Source of the DNA: DATAWK01 sp036267255 | GTDB lineage: Bacteria > Acidobacteriota > Terriglobia > Terriglobales > Acidobacteriaceae | DNA: 64,000 nucleotides | Reading direction: 5' to 3' | Assembly: GCA_036267255.1 (NCBI GenBank) | Contig: DATAWK010000003.1 | Span: 62,001 to 126,000, forward strand | Shown here: positions 1-8,578 of the stretch, piece after piece | Numbering within the stretch: position 1 is the stretch's first letter | Layout of the letters: every line of letters begins with the position of its first letter | Made by a program: the position numbers and the translations under genes | The notes under the pieces: model-generated | What the model saw: only the letters and a program-made list of their open reading frames with translations | What the model was told of the DNA's origin: nothing | The model's database searches: none

Positions 1-290
1 CTAAGCAACTGTGTGAGTGACGCTAGCAGCGTTATGTTACGGAATGATGACATTTTCGGAGCGATCGAGAAGTTCTATCGAGCGCGGTCGAAGCAGGTGT
101 TTTGACGCCGGTAGCGAGAGGAAGCGGCAGGGGGAGCTGTGGCTGAAATACCGAGGAGAGAGGCCGGTCAACGCGGGGGAAACCGCGAGGAGATGGAGCG
201 TTTTGTTGCTGCAAAATTCGCTTCCAAGTGCTGTGTTGGCGGTGATAGGATACGTCGGGAATTGGCCTGCTGAAAAGGAGTTCTCTCGGT
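1..290. other. left-edge non-coding stretch
   Basis: I see no convincing gene here. Open frames on both strands are short, lack a good ribosome site and give compositionally odd proteins. The last 20 bases carry AAAAGGAG, the ribosome site of the lipoprotein gene that starts at 291, so the promoter of that gene probably lies in this stretch. No clear -35/-10 pair or hairpin was recognised. Confidence 0.5.
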
Positions 291-1787
291 ATGAAAATAA
301 GGTGCTTCCTGCTTTCACGCGCGTTCGTTTTCCGCGATTCCTACTTTCTGTTAGCATGCACGGCTGCGCTGGCTGTCGGACTTGCCACGGGCTGCGGCAC
401 CAATGGCAGTGGGTCTTCTTCCACAGGTCCAGTTCTAAGCGGCAACACTGCGGTCACGCTGCTGGCCTCCAGCACGGCAAACGATCAGTTGTCACGGTTT
501 AATGTCATCTTGACCAGCCTGACGTTGACCAACCAGTCGGGCAAGACGGTTACCGTGTTCACGACGCCCCAGACCGCGGAATTCATCCATCTGAACGGCA
601 GCGTGGAACCCCTTACCACCGTGAGCGTTCCGCAGGATGTCTATACTTCCGCCACGGCGACTCTCCAACCAAGCGGATTTCCTACTTGCGTCGGCCAGGA
701 ACCTGCCGGCGGCGGCCTGCTTACCAACGCGGCCATTGGCGGGTATACCGCGCCGCCCAAGATAACGGTGAATCTGCCAGAGCCGATCACGGTTACCGGG
801 TCCGGCATGGGACTCGAGCTGAATTTACTGGTTTCAAAGTCGGTATCTTCGTTCAACTGCGTATCGACGACGAATGGCGCAGCCTCCATTACGCCGACCT
901 TCAATCTGATTCCTGTGACCATCGCGGCCCAGCCCACAAACAGCACGAACGGCATGGCAACGGGCCTGCGTGGAGTGATCGCAAGCGTCAGTTCGGGTGG
1001 AACCAGTTTCCGCGTGGCAGGCGCGGATGGTCCCACATGGCAAGTCAATTCCGGCACAGGCACACTGTTTCAAGGAGTCACGGAAGCCTCCCAACTTGCC
1101 ACTGGAATGTCCGTGGATATGGATGTGGCGATCCAGGCGGATGGCTCGCTGCTGGCAAAACGGGTTGGCGTCTATGACACGAACGCAACCAATCTCACGC
1201 TGGCGAGCGGCCCGCTGATTGAGTTGGCTTCCTCTGTGCCAGCCCTGGCCTCTCTTGTGGTTGAAAATAAGGGCCCGCTGTTGGCAGGCCTGGAGGGCGG
1301 GAGTTTATATTTCAACTTCACGAATGCGGTTTTCCAAACCTCCGGTCAACTTGCCAACGTGCAGAAGCTTCCATTCAGCGCCAGCTTCAAGGCATCCAAT
1401 ATGGTTGACGGTCAGAATTTTTACATCACCACCCATGCGTCGACCCTATCGGGAGGCCCCACATACGTCCCGGCGACTACCATTACGCTGATTACGCAGA
1501 CCATCAACGGCAAGGTGACCGCGGTCTCCAACAGTGGCAACTTTACGACCTACACGGTGGCGCTGGCTTCCTACGACCTGTTCGCGAATCTGGCCGTGCA
1601 ACCGGGCCAAACCACCTTGCTCACCAACCCCAACACCGTCGTCGTGTATGTGGACAGCAACACCCATCAGTTGAACAGCGACCCGGCAGCCGTGGGCAGT
1701 CTGCTGCGCTTTCGCGGATTGGTGTTCAATGACAACGGAACGCTCCGCATGGACTGCGGCCAGGTGAACGACGGGGTGAAGGAGTAG
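291..1787 (+). CDS. secreted lipoprotein, DUF4382/DUF5666-like
   Basis: 498-residue exported protein of unknown function. The N-terminus has basic residues and a hydrophobic stretch, then LATGC followed by a Gly/Ser-rich linker. That is a lipobox, with Cys at about residue 35, so the protein is probably a lipid-anchored envelope protein. Residues about 50-210 form a beta-rich domain like DUF4382. A segment around 225-300 (GVIASVSSGGTSF, then LLAKRVGVYD) resembles DUF5666 beta-barrel repeats. No catalytic motif is visible. AAAAGGAG lies about 7 bases before the ATG. Such proteins are common in acidobacterial genomes. The domain assignment is by eye. Confidence 0.75.
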   Translation: MKIRCFLLSRAFVFRDSYFLLACTAALAVGLATGCGTNGSGSSSTGPVLSGNTAVTLLASSTANDQLSRFNVILTSLTLTNQSGKTVTVFTTPQTAEFIHLNGSVEPLTTVSVPQDVYTSATATLQPSGFPTCVGQEPAGGGLLTNAAIGGYTAPPKITVNLPEPITVTGSGMGLELNLLVSKSVSSFNCVSTTNGAASITPTFNLIPVTIAAQPTNSTNGMATGLRGVIASVSSGGTSFRVAGADGPTWQVNSGTGTLFQGVTEASQLATGMSVDMDVAIQADGSLLAKRVGVYDTNATNLTLASGPLIELASSVPALASLVVENKGPLLAGLEGGSLYFNFTNAVFQTSGQLANVQKLPFSASFKASNMVDGQNFYITTHASTLSGGPTYVPATTITLITQTINGKVTAVSNSGNFTTYTVALASYDLFANLAVQPGQTTLLTNPNTVVVYVDSNTHQLNSDPAAVGSLLRFRGLVFNDNGTLRMDCGQVNDGVKE

Positions 1788-1849
1788 CGCGGCGTTCGCG
1801 CACAAACAAGTCTGAAATATATAAGATGGAAATAGAGGTTTGATCGAAC

Positions 1850-2452
1850 TTGCAGTCCGCCGATCCTGAAAAAATATCTGAAAAGCCGAGTGATGAAGCT
1901 GTACCAGCCGTTGAGACGGTAGAAGGGAAGCGCAAGCCGCAGCGTTCCCTGGTGTCGGCGTGGATGCGCGACCTGATGTTTTCGGTTGCGGTTTCCTTTT
2001 TGATCATTACGTTTCTGTACCAGCCGGTACGCGTGGAAGGCACCAGCATGATGCCGGAGCTGCGCGATCAGGAGCGGCTGTTCATCAATAAATTTGCCTA
2101 TCACTTTGAGCAGGTTCATCGCGACGATGTGGTCGTGTTTCTGTATCCGCGCGATCACAGCAAGAGCTACATCAAACGGGTGATTGCCGAGCCGGGCGAC
2201 ACCATTCGCATCGACAGCGGACAGGTATTTGTGAACGACAAGCCGATTGCCGAGCCGTATGTTCCGGAGCGCTACCGGGACCAGCGCTCGTATCCGGAGA
2301 CGAAGCTGGCGGCGAATGAATACTTTATGATGGGCGATCACCGGTCGATTTCGAGCGACAGCCGGGACTTTGGGCCGGTGGAGAGAAAGCTGATCTACGG
2401 CAAAGCGGTGTTTGTTTACTGGCCGATCGACAAGATGGGCGTGGTGCGGTAG
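1850..2452 (+). CDS. lepB: signal peptidase I
   Basis: Membrane-bound serine protease that removes signal peptides from exported proteins. A cytoplasmic N-terminal tail of about 40 residues precedes one membrane segment (about 41-57). The catalytic Ser is in VEGTSMMPE (Ser66). The general base Lys is in SYIKRVIAEPGD (Lys109). The family box GDHRSISSDSRDFG is near residue 142. At 200 residues it is a short, single-anchor type. The start is TTG at 1850; no in-frame ATG lies before the membrane segment other than those within the catalytic domain. A probable terminator follows, so lepB and carA appear to be separate units. Confidence 0.93.
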   Translation: MQSADPEKISEKPSDEAVPAVETVEGKRKPQRSLVSAWMRDLMFSVAVSFLIITFLYQPVRVEGTSMMPELRDQERLFINKFAYHFEQVHRDDVVVFLYPRDHSKSYIKRVIAEPGDTIRIDSGQVFVNDKPIAEPYVPERYRDQRSYPETKLAANEYFMMGDHRSISSDSRDFGPVERKLIYGKAVFVYWPIDKMGVVR

Positions 2453-2463
2453 GAAGTCCAGAT

Positions 2464-2485
2464 AAACGCCGACCGGCGTTTTGTT
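2464..2485 (+). terminator. intrinsic terminator after lepB
   Basis: Perfect 7-bp stem AAACGCC/GGCGTTT with a 4-base loop, running into TTTTGTT. It starts 12 bases after the lepB stop codon and lies before carA. It fits a rho-independent terminator on the + strand. Confidence 0.6.
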
Positions 2486-2563
2486 GCGTAGAAGCCAAAA
2501 TCCTTGGGTGAGGGAAGCGCGTTTCCCTGCTAAAATTGTATAAATCCACTCCCCGGAGACGCA

Positions 2564-3706
2564 ATGCAAGCGATCCTGGCGCTCGAAGACGGGCGTATCT
2601 TTGAAGGACTCGGCTACGGAGCCAAGGCCGAATGCTATGGGGAAGTTGTTTTTAATACATCCCTGACCGGTTACCAGGAAATTTTCACCGATCCCTCCTA
2701 TACAGGGCAGATTGTCGTCCTGACCAATCCACAGATAGGGAACTACGGGACGAACAACGCGGACAATGAGGCCACGCGGCCTTATATCGAAGGCCTGGTC
2801 ACGCGCGAATTTTCTCCGATCAGCTCCAGCTGGCGGTCGCAACAGGTGGCCGATGAATACCTGGAGCGCTACAAAGTTCCTGTGATTTCAGAAATTGATA
2901 CGCGCGCGCTGGTGCGGCATTTGCGCACGCATGGCGTGATGCGCGGCGTGATCTCGTCGATTGAAAACAATCCGGAGACGCTGATTGCGAAGGCGCGCGC
3001 CATCCGCAAGATGGACGGTACCGATCTTGCCAGCGTGGTGAGCACCAAGGCGCGCTATGAGTGGGACACGGACGATCCGCAGAATGGCAACGACGATCCG
3101 CTGGCGATTGGGCCGCAACCGCCGCTGCCGGAGAAGAACCTGCATGTGGTGGCCTACGACTACGGCATGAAGCACAATATTCTGCGCATGCTGTCGAAGG
3201 AGGGTTGCCGGGTGACGGTGGTTCCGGCGCAGACTTCGGCGGAGGATGTGCTGGCGCTGAATCCGGATGGAATTTTTCTGTCGAATGGCCCGGGTGACCC
3301 GGAGCCGGTGACGTACGCGCAGGAAAATATTCGGCGGTTGATGGGCAAGAAGCCGATCTTTGGAATTTGCCTGGGACATCAATTGATTGGTCTGGCGCTG
3401 GGCGGCAAAACGTACAAGCTGAAGTTTGGGCATCATGGCGGGAACCATCCAGTGAAGCAGACGGACACGGGCAAGGTGGAGATTACGGCGCACAATCACA
3501 ATTTTGCCGTCGATCCGGATTCGCTGAAGCAAAGCGAAGTGGAGCTGACGCACATCGACCTGAACGACAACACGCTGGAAGGCTTGCGGCACAGGACGCT
3601 GCCGCTGTTCAGCGTGCAGTATCACCCGGAGGCGAGCCCGGGGCCGCATGACTCCAACTATCTGTTTGGCGATTTTCGCAAGCTGATGGAGGAGTGGAAG
3701 AAGTGA
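2564..3706 (+). CDS. carA: carbamoyl phosphate synthase, small (glutaminase) subunit
   Basis: Hydrolyses glutamine and passes ammonia to CarB, the first step toward pyrimidines and arginine. Residues 1-150 form the CarA N-terminal domain. Residues about 200-375 form a class I glutamine amidotransferase domain. The catalytic Cys is in GICLGHQL (Cys269), with His354 and Glu356 in YHPEASPGP. At 380 residues it has the usual length. The ATG follows CCCCGGAGACGCA, a good ribosome site. carB begins 53 bases downstream on the same strand, so the two are almost certainly co-transcribed. Confidence 0.97.
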   Translation: MQAILALEDGRIFEGLGYGAKAECYGEVVFNTSLTGYQEIFTDPSYTGQIVVLTNPQIGNYGTNNADNEATRPYIEGLVTREFSPISSSWRSQQVADEYLERYKVPVISEIDTRALVRHLRTHGVMRGVISSIENNPETLIAKARAIRKMDGTDLASVVSTKARYEWDTDDPQNGNDDPLAIGPQPPLPEKNLHVVAYDYGMKHNILRMLSKEGCRVTVVPAQTSAEDVLALNPDGIFLSNGPGDPEPVTYAQENIRRLMGKKPIFGICLGHQLIGLALGGKTYKLKFGHHGGNHPVKQTDTGKVEITAHNHNFAVDPDSLKQSEVELTHIDLNDNTLEGLRHRTLPLFSVQYHPEASPGPHDSNYLFGDFRKLMEEWKK

Positions 3707-3759
3707 AGAGTGAGATTGCACCAAAACGACGTTTACGGATGAAGGGCGCGACCAAATAG

Positions 3760-6700
3760 ATGCCACGCAGGAATGACATCGTAAAGATTCTGGTGATCGG
3801 CTCGGGGCCGATTGTGATTGGGCAGTCGGCGGAGTTCGATTATTCCGGCACGCAGGCGTGCAAGGCGCTGCGCGCGGAAGGCTATGAGGTGGTGCTGGTG
3901 AATTCCAACCCGGCCACGATCATGACCGATCCGGAGCTGGCCGACCGCACCTATATAGAGCCGCTGACCAAGGAATATCTGGAAGAGATCATCCGGCTGG
4001 AAGTGGAGATGCTGGCGGCGGAGAACAGGCAGGGCGTGTTTGCGCTGCTGCCGACGGTGGGCGGGCAGACGGCACTGAACCTTGCCGTGGAGTTGTCGGA
4101 TTCCGGCGTGCTGGACAAGTATGGCGTGGAGTTGATTGGCGCGAAGCTGGAAGCGATCAAGAAGGCCGAAGACCGGCTGCTATTCAAGGATGCGATGCAT
4201 CGCATCGGTCTGGACGTGCCGCGTTCGGCGCTGGTGAACAATATTCGCGATGGGCTGGAGTTTGCCGGGAAGATTGGATTTCCGGTGATCATTCGCCCGT
4301 CGTTCACGCTGGGCGGCTCCGGCGGCGGACTGGCGTACAACCGCGAAGAGCTGATGGAGATTCTGGCGCGCGGGCTGGACCTTTCGCCGGTGCATGAATG
4401 TCTGATTGAAGAGTCGGTGCTGGGATGGAAGGAATTCGAGCTGGAGGTGATGCGCGATCTTGCCGACAACGTGATCATCATCTGCTCGATTGAAAACTTC
4501 GATCCGATGGGCGTGCACACGGGCGACTCGATTACGGTGGCGCCGGCGCAGACGTTGACGGATCGTGAGTACCAGGCGATGCGCGACGCGGCGATCCGCG
4601 TGATTCGCGAGATTGGCGTGGAGACGGGCGGATCGAACGTGCAGTTTGGCGTGCATCCGACGACGGGACGGCTGGTGGTGATTGAGATGAACCCGCGCGT
4701 CTCGCGCTCGTCGGCGCTGGCGTCGAAGGCGACGGGATTTCCGATCGCCAAGATTGCGGCGCGACTGGCGGTAGGTTACACGCTGGATGAGATTCCGAAC
4801 GACATTACGCGGAAGACGCCGTCGTGCTTTGAGCCGAGCATTGACTACGTTGTGGTGAAGATTCCCAAATGGCAGTTTGAGAAATTTGCGGGTACCGAGG
4901 AGAGCCTGGGGCCACAGATGAAGTCGGTGGGCGAAGTGATGGCGATTGGACGCACCTTCAAGGAAGCGATGATGAAGGCGCTGCGCTCGCTGGATACCGG
5001 CAAGAGCATGAACTCGGAAATCATTGAGCCGCGCCGATTGACGCAACGGCTGGTGACGCCGCATCCGGAGCGGTTGAGCTACATCCGGTACGCGTTTCGC
5101 CGAGGATTTTCTGTGCGCGAAGTGGCGCGCATGACTTCGATTGATCCGTGGTTCCTGCACCAGATTAAAGAAATTACCGACATGATTACCGCGATTGGAG
5201 AACATTCCGCGGAGAGCGTTCCCAAGGAGATGTTGCGCAAGGCGAAACGGATGGGCATCTCCGACACGCGGCTGGGCGATGTGTGGGGCATGACGGAGCG
5301 GGCATCGCAGAACAAGATACGGCATCTGCGGAAGCAGCATGGCATTCGTCCGGTTTACAAGCTGGTGGATACGTGCGCGGCGGAGTTTGAAAGCTTTACG
5401 CCGTATTTTTATTCTTCCTATGACGAGGAAGATGAGGCCACGCCGACCGGCAAGAAGAAAGTGATTATCCTGGGCAGCGGGCCGAACCGGATCGGGCAGG
5501 GAATTGAGTTCGATTATTGCTGTTGCCATGCGGCGTTTGCGCTGCGGGAAGATGGCTATGAAGCCATCATGGTGAACTGCAATCCGGAGACGGTTTCGAC
5601 GGATTACGACACCAGCGACCGGCTGTACTTTGAGCCGCTGACGTTTGAAGACGTGATTGAAATTTACGAGCACGAAACGTCTTCGGGCGCCGAGGTAGGC
5701 ATGATTGTGCAGTTTGGCGGACAGACGCCGCTGAACCTGGCGCTGCCGCTGAAGGCCGTGGGCGTGAATATTCTGGGTACGTCGCCGGAGTCGATCGATC
5801 TGGCGGAGGATCGCAAGCGATTCGGCAAACTGATTGAAGAGCTGGAGATTCCGCAGCCGCCGGGTGTGATGGCGACCAGTGTGGAAGAGGCGGTTGCCGG
5901 AGCGGAACGCATTGGATATCCGGTGCTGGTGCGGCCTTCGTATGTGCTGGGTGGGCGCGCGATGGTGATTGCCTACGATGAAAACGAAGTGACGCGGTAC
6001 ATGCGCGAGGCTGTGGAGTATTCGCAGGAACGCCCGGTGCTGATCGATCATTTTCTGGAAGACGCGGTGGAAGTGGATGTGGATGCGCTGTGCGACGGCG
6101 AGGACGTGGTGATCGCCGGAATTATGCAGCACATTGAAGAAGCCGGTATTCACTCGGGCGATTCGTCGTGCGTGCTGCCGTCGGTCGATCTTTCCGAAGC
6201 GACCAAGCAGACCATTCGCGAGCATACGCGCCGACTGGCGCTGGCGCTGCATGTGGTGGGACTGGTGAATATCCAGTTCGCCATTCAGCGCGAGAAGGTG
6301 TTTGTGATCGAGGTGAACCCGCGGGCTTCGCGGACGGTGCCGTATGTGTCGAAGGCGACGGGTGTGCCGCTGGCCAAGATTGCGCTGCGCCTGATGACGG
6401 GACGCAAGCTGCGCGAGTTTCTGCCGGAGCAGATTGAGCAGCGCAGCGACCTGGAAACGGGGCCGCACTATTTTGTGAAGTCGCCGGTGTTTCCGTGGAA
6501 CAAATTTCCCAGCGTGGACATGCTGCTGGGGCCGGAGATGAAATCGACGGGCGAAGTGATGGGCGTGGCGGACAATTTTGGCGAGGCGTTCGCCAAGGCG
6601 CAACTTTCGGCGGGGCAGAAGCTGCCGACGCAGGGAACGATCTTTATCAGCGTGCGCGACCGGGACAAACCGGCGATTGTGCAGTTGGCGCGGCAGTTTG

Positions 6701-7044
6701 TGGAGCTGGGCTTTAAACTGGTGGCCACGCACGGCACGGCGGACGTGCTGGAGGGCGCCGGATTTATGGTCGAGCGCGTGTTCAAGGTGAAGGAAGGCCG
6801 TCCGAACATTGTCGACCTGATTAAAGGAGAGCGGATTCAACTGATCATCAATACGCCGCTTGGGCAGGACACGTTCTTCGATGACAAGGCAATTCGCAGG
6901 GCGGCGATTACGCAGCGGATTCCGACGATTACGACGCTGTCGGCGGCGCGGGCGGCTGCCGAAGGGATTGCGGCGCTGCAGAAAGAAGTGATTACGGTGC
7001 GAGCCTTGCAGGTATTGCATGATGCGCCGGTGGTTGCCAACTGA
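3760..7044 (+). CDS. carB: carbamoyl phosphate synthase, large subunit
   Basis: Makes carbamoyl phosphate from bicarbonate, ATP and the ammonia released by CarA. At 1094 residues it is full length. It has two homologous halves: the first begins with GSGPIVIGQSAEFDYSGTQA, and the second repeats the pattern near residue 570 (GSGPNRIGQGIEFDYC). Each half has an ATP-grasp core (RPSFTLGGSGGG and RPSYVLGGRAMV). The last about 140 residues are the MGS-like allosteric domain (VATHGTADVLEGAG). There is no truncation or frameshift. It pairs with carA upstream; an aldolase gene follows after 39 bases. Confidence 0.97.
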   Translation: MPRRNDIVKILVIGSGPIVIGQSAEFDYSGTQACKALRAEGYEVVLVNSNPATIMTDPELADRTYIEPLTKEYLEEIIRLEVEMLAAENRQGVFALLPTVGGQTALNLAVELSDSGVLDKYGVELIGAKLEAIKKAEDRLLFKDAMHRIGLDVPRSALVNNIRDGLEFAGKIGFPVIIRPSFTLGGSGGGLAYNREELMEILARGLDLSPVHECLIEESVLGWKEFELEVMRDLADNVIIICSIENFDPMGVHTGDSITVAPAQTLTDREYQAMRDAAIRVIREIGVETGGSNVQFGVHPTTGRLVVIEMNPRVSRSSALASKATGFPIAKIAARLAVGYTLDEIPNDITRKTPSCFEPSIDYVVVKIPKWQFEKFAGTEESLGPQMKSVGEVMAIGRTFKEAMMKALRSLDTGKSMNSEIIEPRRLTQRLVTPHPERLSYIRYAFRRGFSVREVARMTSIDPWFLHQIKEITDMITAIGEHSAESVPKEMLRKAKRMGISDTRLGDVWGMTERASQNKIRHLRKQHGIRPVYKLVDTCAAEFESFTPYFYSSYDEEDEATPTGKKKVIILGSGPNRIGQGIEFDYCCCHAAFALREDGYEAIMVNCNPETVSTDYDTSDRLYFEPLTFEDVIEIYEHETSSGAEVGMIVQFGGQTPLNLALPLKAVGVNILGTSPESIDLAEDRKRFGKLIEELEIPQPPGVMATSVEEAVAGAERIGYPVLVRPSYVLGGRAMVIAYDENEVTRYMREAVEYSQERPVLIDHFLEDAVEVDVDALCDGEDVVIAGIMQHIEEAGIHSGDSSCVLPSVDLSEATKQTIREHTRRLALALHVVGLVNIQFAIQREKVFVIEVNPRASRTVPYVSKATGVPLAKIALRLMTGRKLREFLPEQIEQRSDLETGPHYFVKSPVFPWNKFPSVDMLLGPEMKSTGEVMGVADNFGEAFAKAQLSAGQKLPTQGTIFISVRDRDKPAIVQLARQFVELGFKLVATHGTADVLEGAGFMVERVFKVKEGRPNIVDLIKGERIQLIINTPLGQDTFFDDKAIRRAAITQRIPTITTLSAARAAAEGIAALQKEVITVRALQVLHDAPVVAN

Positions 7045-7059
7045 TTTAGTTCAACTAAA
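7045..7059. repeat. short perfect palindrome after carB
   Basis: TTTAGTT-C-AACTAAA begins at the base after the carB stop codon. With a one-base centre it cannot fold as a normal terminator hairpin. It could instead be a protein-binding site ahead of the aldolase gene at 7084. Function is unproven. Confidence 0.4.
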
Positions 7060-7083
7060 AGATTCAATATTAGGTGGAACTCT

Positions 7084-8160
7084 ATGCTAATAGAAGGTAT
7101 ATTCCCGGCGATTACGACCCCGTTCTATCCGGACGGCACGCTGTACCTGCGCAAACTGGAGCATAATGTCGACCGCTATGCGCGGACGCAACTGGCCGGG
7201 ATGGTGGTGCTGGGCTCGACGGGCGAACCGGTCATGCTGAGCATGGAGGAGCAGGGCGAGGTTCTGAAGACGGCCATCGAAGCGGCGTCGGATGAAAAAG
7301 TGATGCTGGCGGGTGTGGGCCAGGAGAGCGTGCTGCAGACGCTGCGGCTGGCCGAAACTGCGGCAAAGCTGAACTACGATGCGGTGCTGGTGCGCACGCC
7401 GCATTTTTACCGTGGACAACTGCATCGGACCAATCGCGCGCCGGCGGAAATGCTGACGTATTATCGCACCGTGGCGGACCAGTCGGCGCTGCCGGTGCTG
7501 CTGTACAGCGTGCCGGTGCTGACGCAATATGAGCTTCCGGCGGAGGTGGTTGCGGAACTGGCGCAGCACCCGAACATTATCGGCATCAAGGATTCTTCAG
7601 GGAAATCGGAGCGCATTGCCGCGCTGGCGGAAGCGACGAAGTTTCGCAGGCGGACGGTGACGGTGACGCCGGTGTTTGCCGCAGTGACGGCGCGCATGCA
7701 GACGGCGCATGAGTCGGGAACCGGCAGCCAGAATTTTGTTGCCGCGGAGGCTTTGGGACAGACGGGAACGGCGCTGGCGGCTGCGCCACCGAAGGCGGCG
7801 ATGAAGACGCGGCAGAAGGAGGTTGGATTTGCCGTCCTTGCCGGCGCGCCGTACACGCTGCAGGCATCGCTGGATGCCGGAGCCAGCGGAGGGGTGCTGG
7901 CGTTTGCGTCCTGCGCTCCGCAGTGCTGTTATGAGGTCTACGCCGCGTGGAAAGAAGGCGATATGCCGCTGGCGGCGGAAAAACAACTGCGCGTGCAGGA
8001 GGCGTCGCTGCGCGTGGGTGCGAAGATGGGGATTCCGGGAATTAAATATGCCTGCGACCTGAATGGCTATTACGGCGGGCGGTCACGCCTGCCATTGCTG
8101 CCGCTGACAAGCGAAGAAGAGCGGGAAGTTGCCACGCTGATGGCGGATGTTCGGTATTAG
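7084..8160 (+). CDS. DapA/HOGA-superfamily aldolase with internal insert
   Basis: Class I Schiff-base aldolase or lyase of the dihydrodipicolinate synthase superfamily. Seen: GSTGE (44-48, the keto-acid site), Tyr141 in LLYSVP, and the Schiff-base Lys169 in IGIKDSSG. The protein has 358 residues against about 290-300 for the family. The excess is an Ala/Thr/Arg-rich segment at roughly 185-235, just after the lysine strand. C-terminal motifs (GAPYTLQASLDAGASGGV, GIPGIKYACDLNGYYGG) are intact. The substrate cannot be told from sequence: it could be true DapA, 4-hydroxy-2-oxoglutarate aldolase or a sugar-acid lyase. It follows carB by 39 bases and may be read from the same transcript. Confidence 0.8.
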   Translation: MLIEGIFPAITTPFYPDGTLYLRKLEHNVDRYARTQLAGMVVLGSTGEPVMLSMEEQGEVLKTAIEAASDEKVMLAGVGQESVLQTLRLAETAAKLNYDAVLVRTPHFYRGQLHRTNRAPAEMLTYYRTVADQSALPVLLYSVPVLTQYELPAEVVAELAQHPNIIGIKDSSGKSERIAALAEATKFRRRTVTVTPVFAAVTARMQTAHESGTGSQNFVAAEALGQTGTALAAAPPKAAMKTRQKEVGFAVLAGAPYTLQASLDAGASGGVLAFASCAPQCCYEVYAAWKEGDMPLAAEKQLRVQEASLRVGAKMGIPGIKYACDLNGYYGGRSRLPLLPLTSEEEREVATLMADVRY

Positions 8161-8165
8161 GGAAA

Positions 8166-8273
8166 CTCTGATTCAGCCCTGAGTCGTCCCTCAGCGGCTA
8201 AAGCCGCATTCCTTTTGCAGTATGTACGGACGGGCTGAAGCCCGTCCCCTGCAAAACAGGAACTGAATCAGAG
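8166..8273. repeat. compound hairpin element (GGCT(A/G)AAGCC type), copy A
   Basis: A nested inverted structure. Outer arms CTCTGATTCAG (8166-8176) and CTGAATCAGAG (8263-8273) are perfect complements. Inside lie hairpin GCGGCTAAAGCCGC (8194-8207) and hairpin GACGGGCTGAAGCCCGTC (8229-8246). The second hairpin is enclosed by TTTTGCAG (8213-8220) and CTGCAAAA (8249-8256). It lies between the aldolase gene and the tRNA. A second element with the same plan is at 20962-21078. This resembles REP/REPIN-type repeats, but the family is not named from sequence alone. Confidence 0.75.
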
Positions 8274-8390
8274 CTTGCTTAGAACGGCATGGTACAGCCG
8301 TCACCGTCTGGATTCTTCGCAGCGCTCAGCATGACGGGCCTGGTACTGCGCCCGGTTACGATAAACTAGCGACGTTGTATGGCAAATCCT

Positions 8391-8467
8391 GGCCCCGTAG
8401 CTCAGGTGGATAGAGCAACGGTTTCCTAAACCGCAGGTCGGAAGTTCGAATCTTCCCGGGGTCACCA
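8391..8467 (+). tRNA. tRNA-Arg (anticodon CCT)
   Basis: A complete cloverleaf can be drawn. Acceptor arms GGCCCCG and CGGGGTC pair, with one G-T pair. D stem is GCTC/GAGC. The anticodon loop TTCCTAA carries CCT, which reads AGG. The T arm GGAAG-TTCGAAT-CTTCC is perfect. Discriminator A and an encoded CCA finish it at 8467. The first anticodon-stem pair is an A-C mismatch. It stands alone; no second tRNA is adjacent. Confidence 0.95.
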
Positions 8468-8504
8468 GAGCAGGTGAGACAGGCCGTGCCCGGCAGCTGT
8501 CTTT

Positions 8505-8578
8505 TTCCAGTGGGCGATGCTATTTTTCAGCGGGGATCCTATTTCCAGTGGCGATCCTATCTCCAGTGGCGATCCTAG
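8505..8578. repeat. four tandem 18-19 bp repeats at the 3' end of the fucosidase gene
   Basis: Units at 8505-8523, 8524-8542, 8543-8560 and 8561-8578 share the pattern TTCCAGTGGCGATCCTAT. The two units nearest the gene are almost identical and the outer ones have diverged. The last unit includes the stop codon of the minus-strand fucosidase gene (8575-8577), so the array probably grew from the gene end. Confidence 0.75.

Noticed and set aside
4180..7020. A 946-codon open frame antisense to carB
   Set aside because: It mirrors carB codon bias, is full of Arg/His and shows no family motif; carB itself is beyond doubt.
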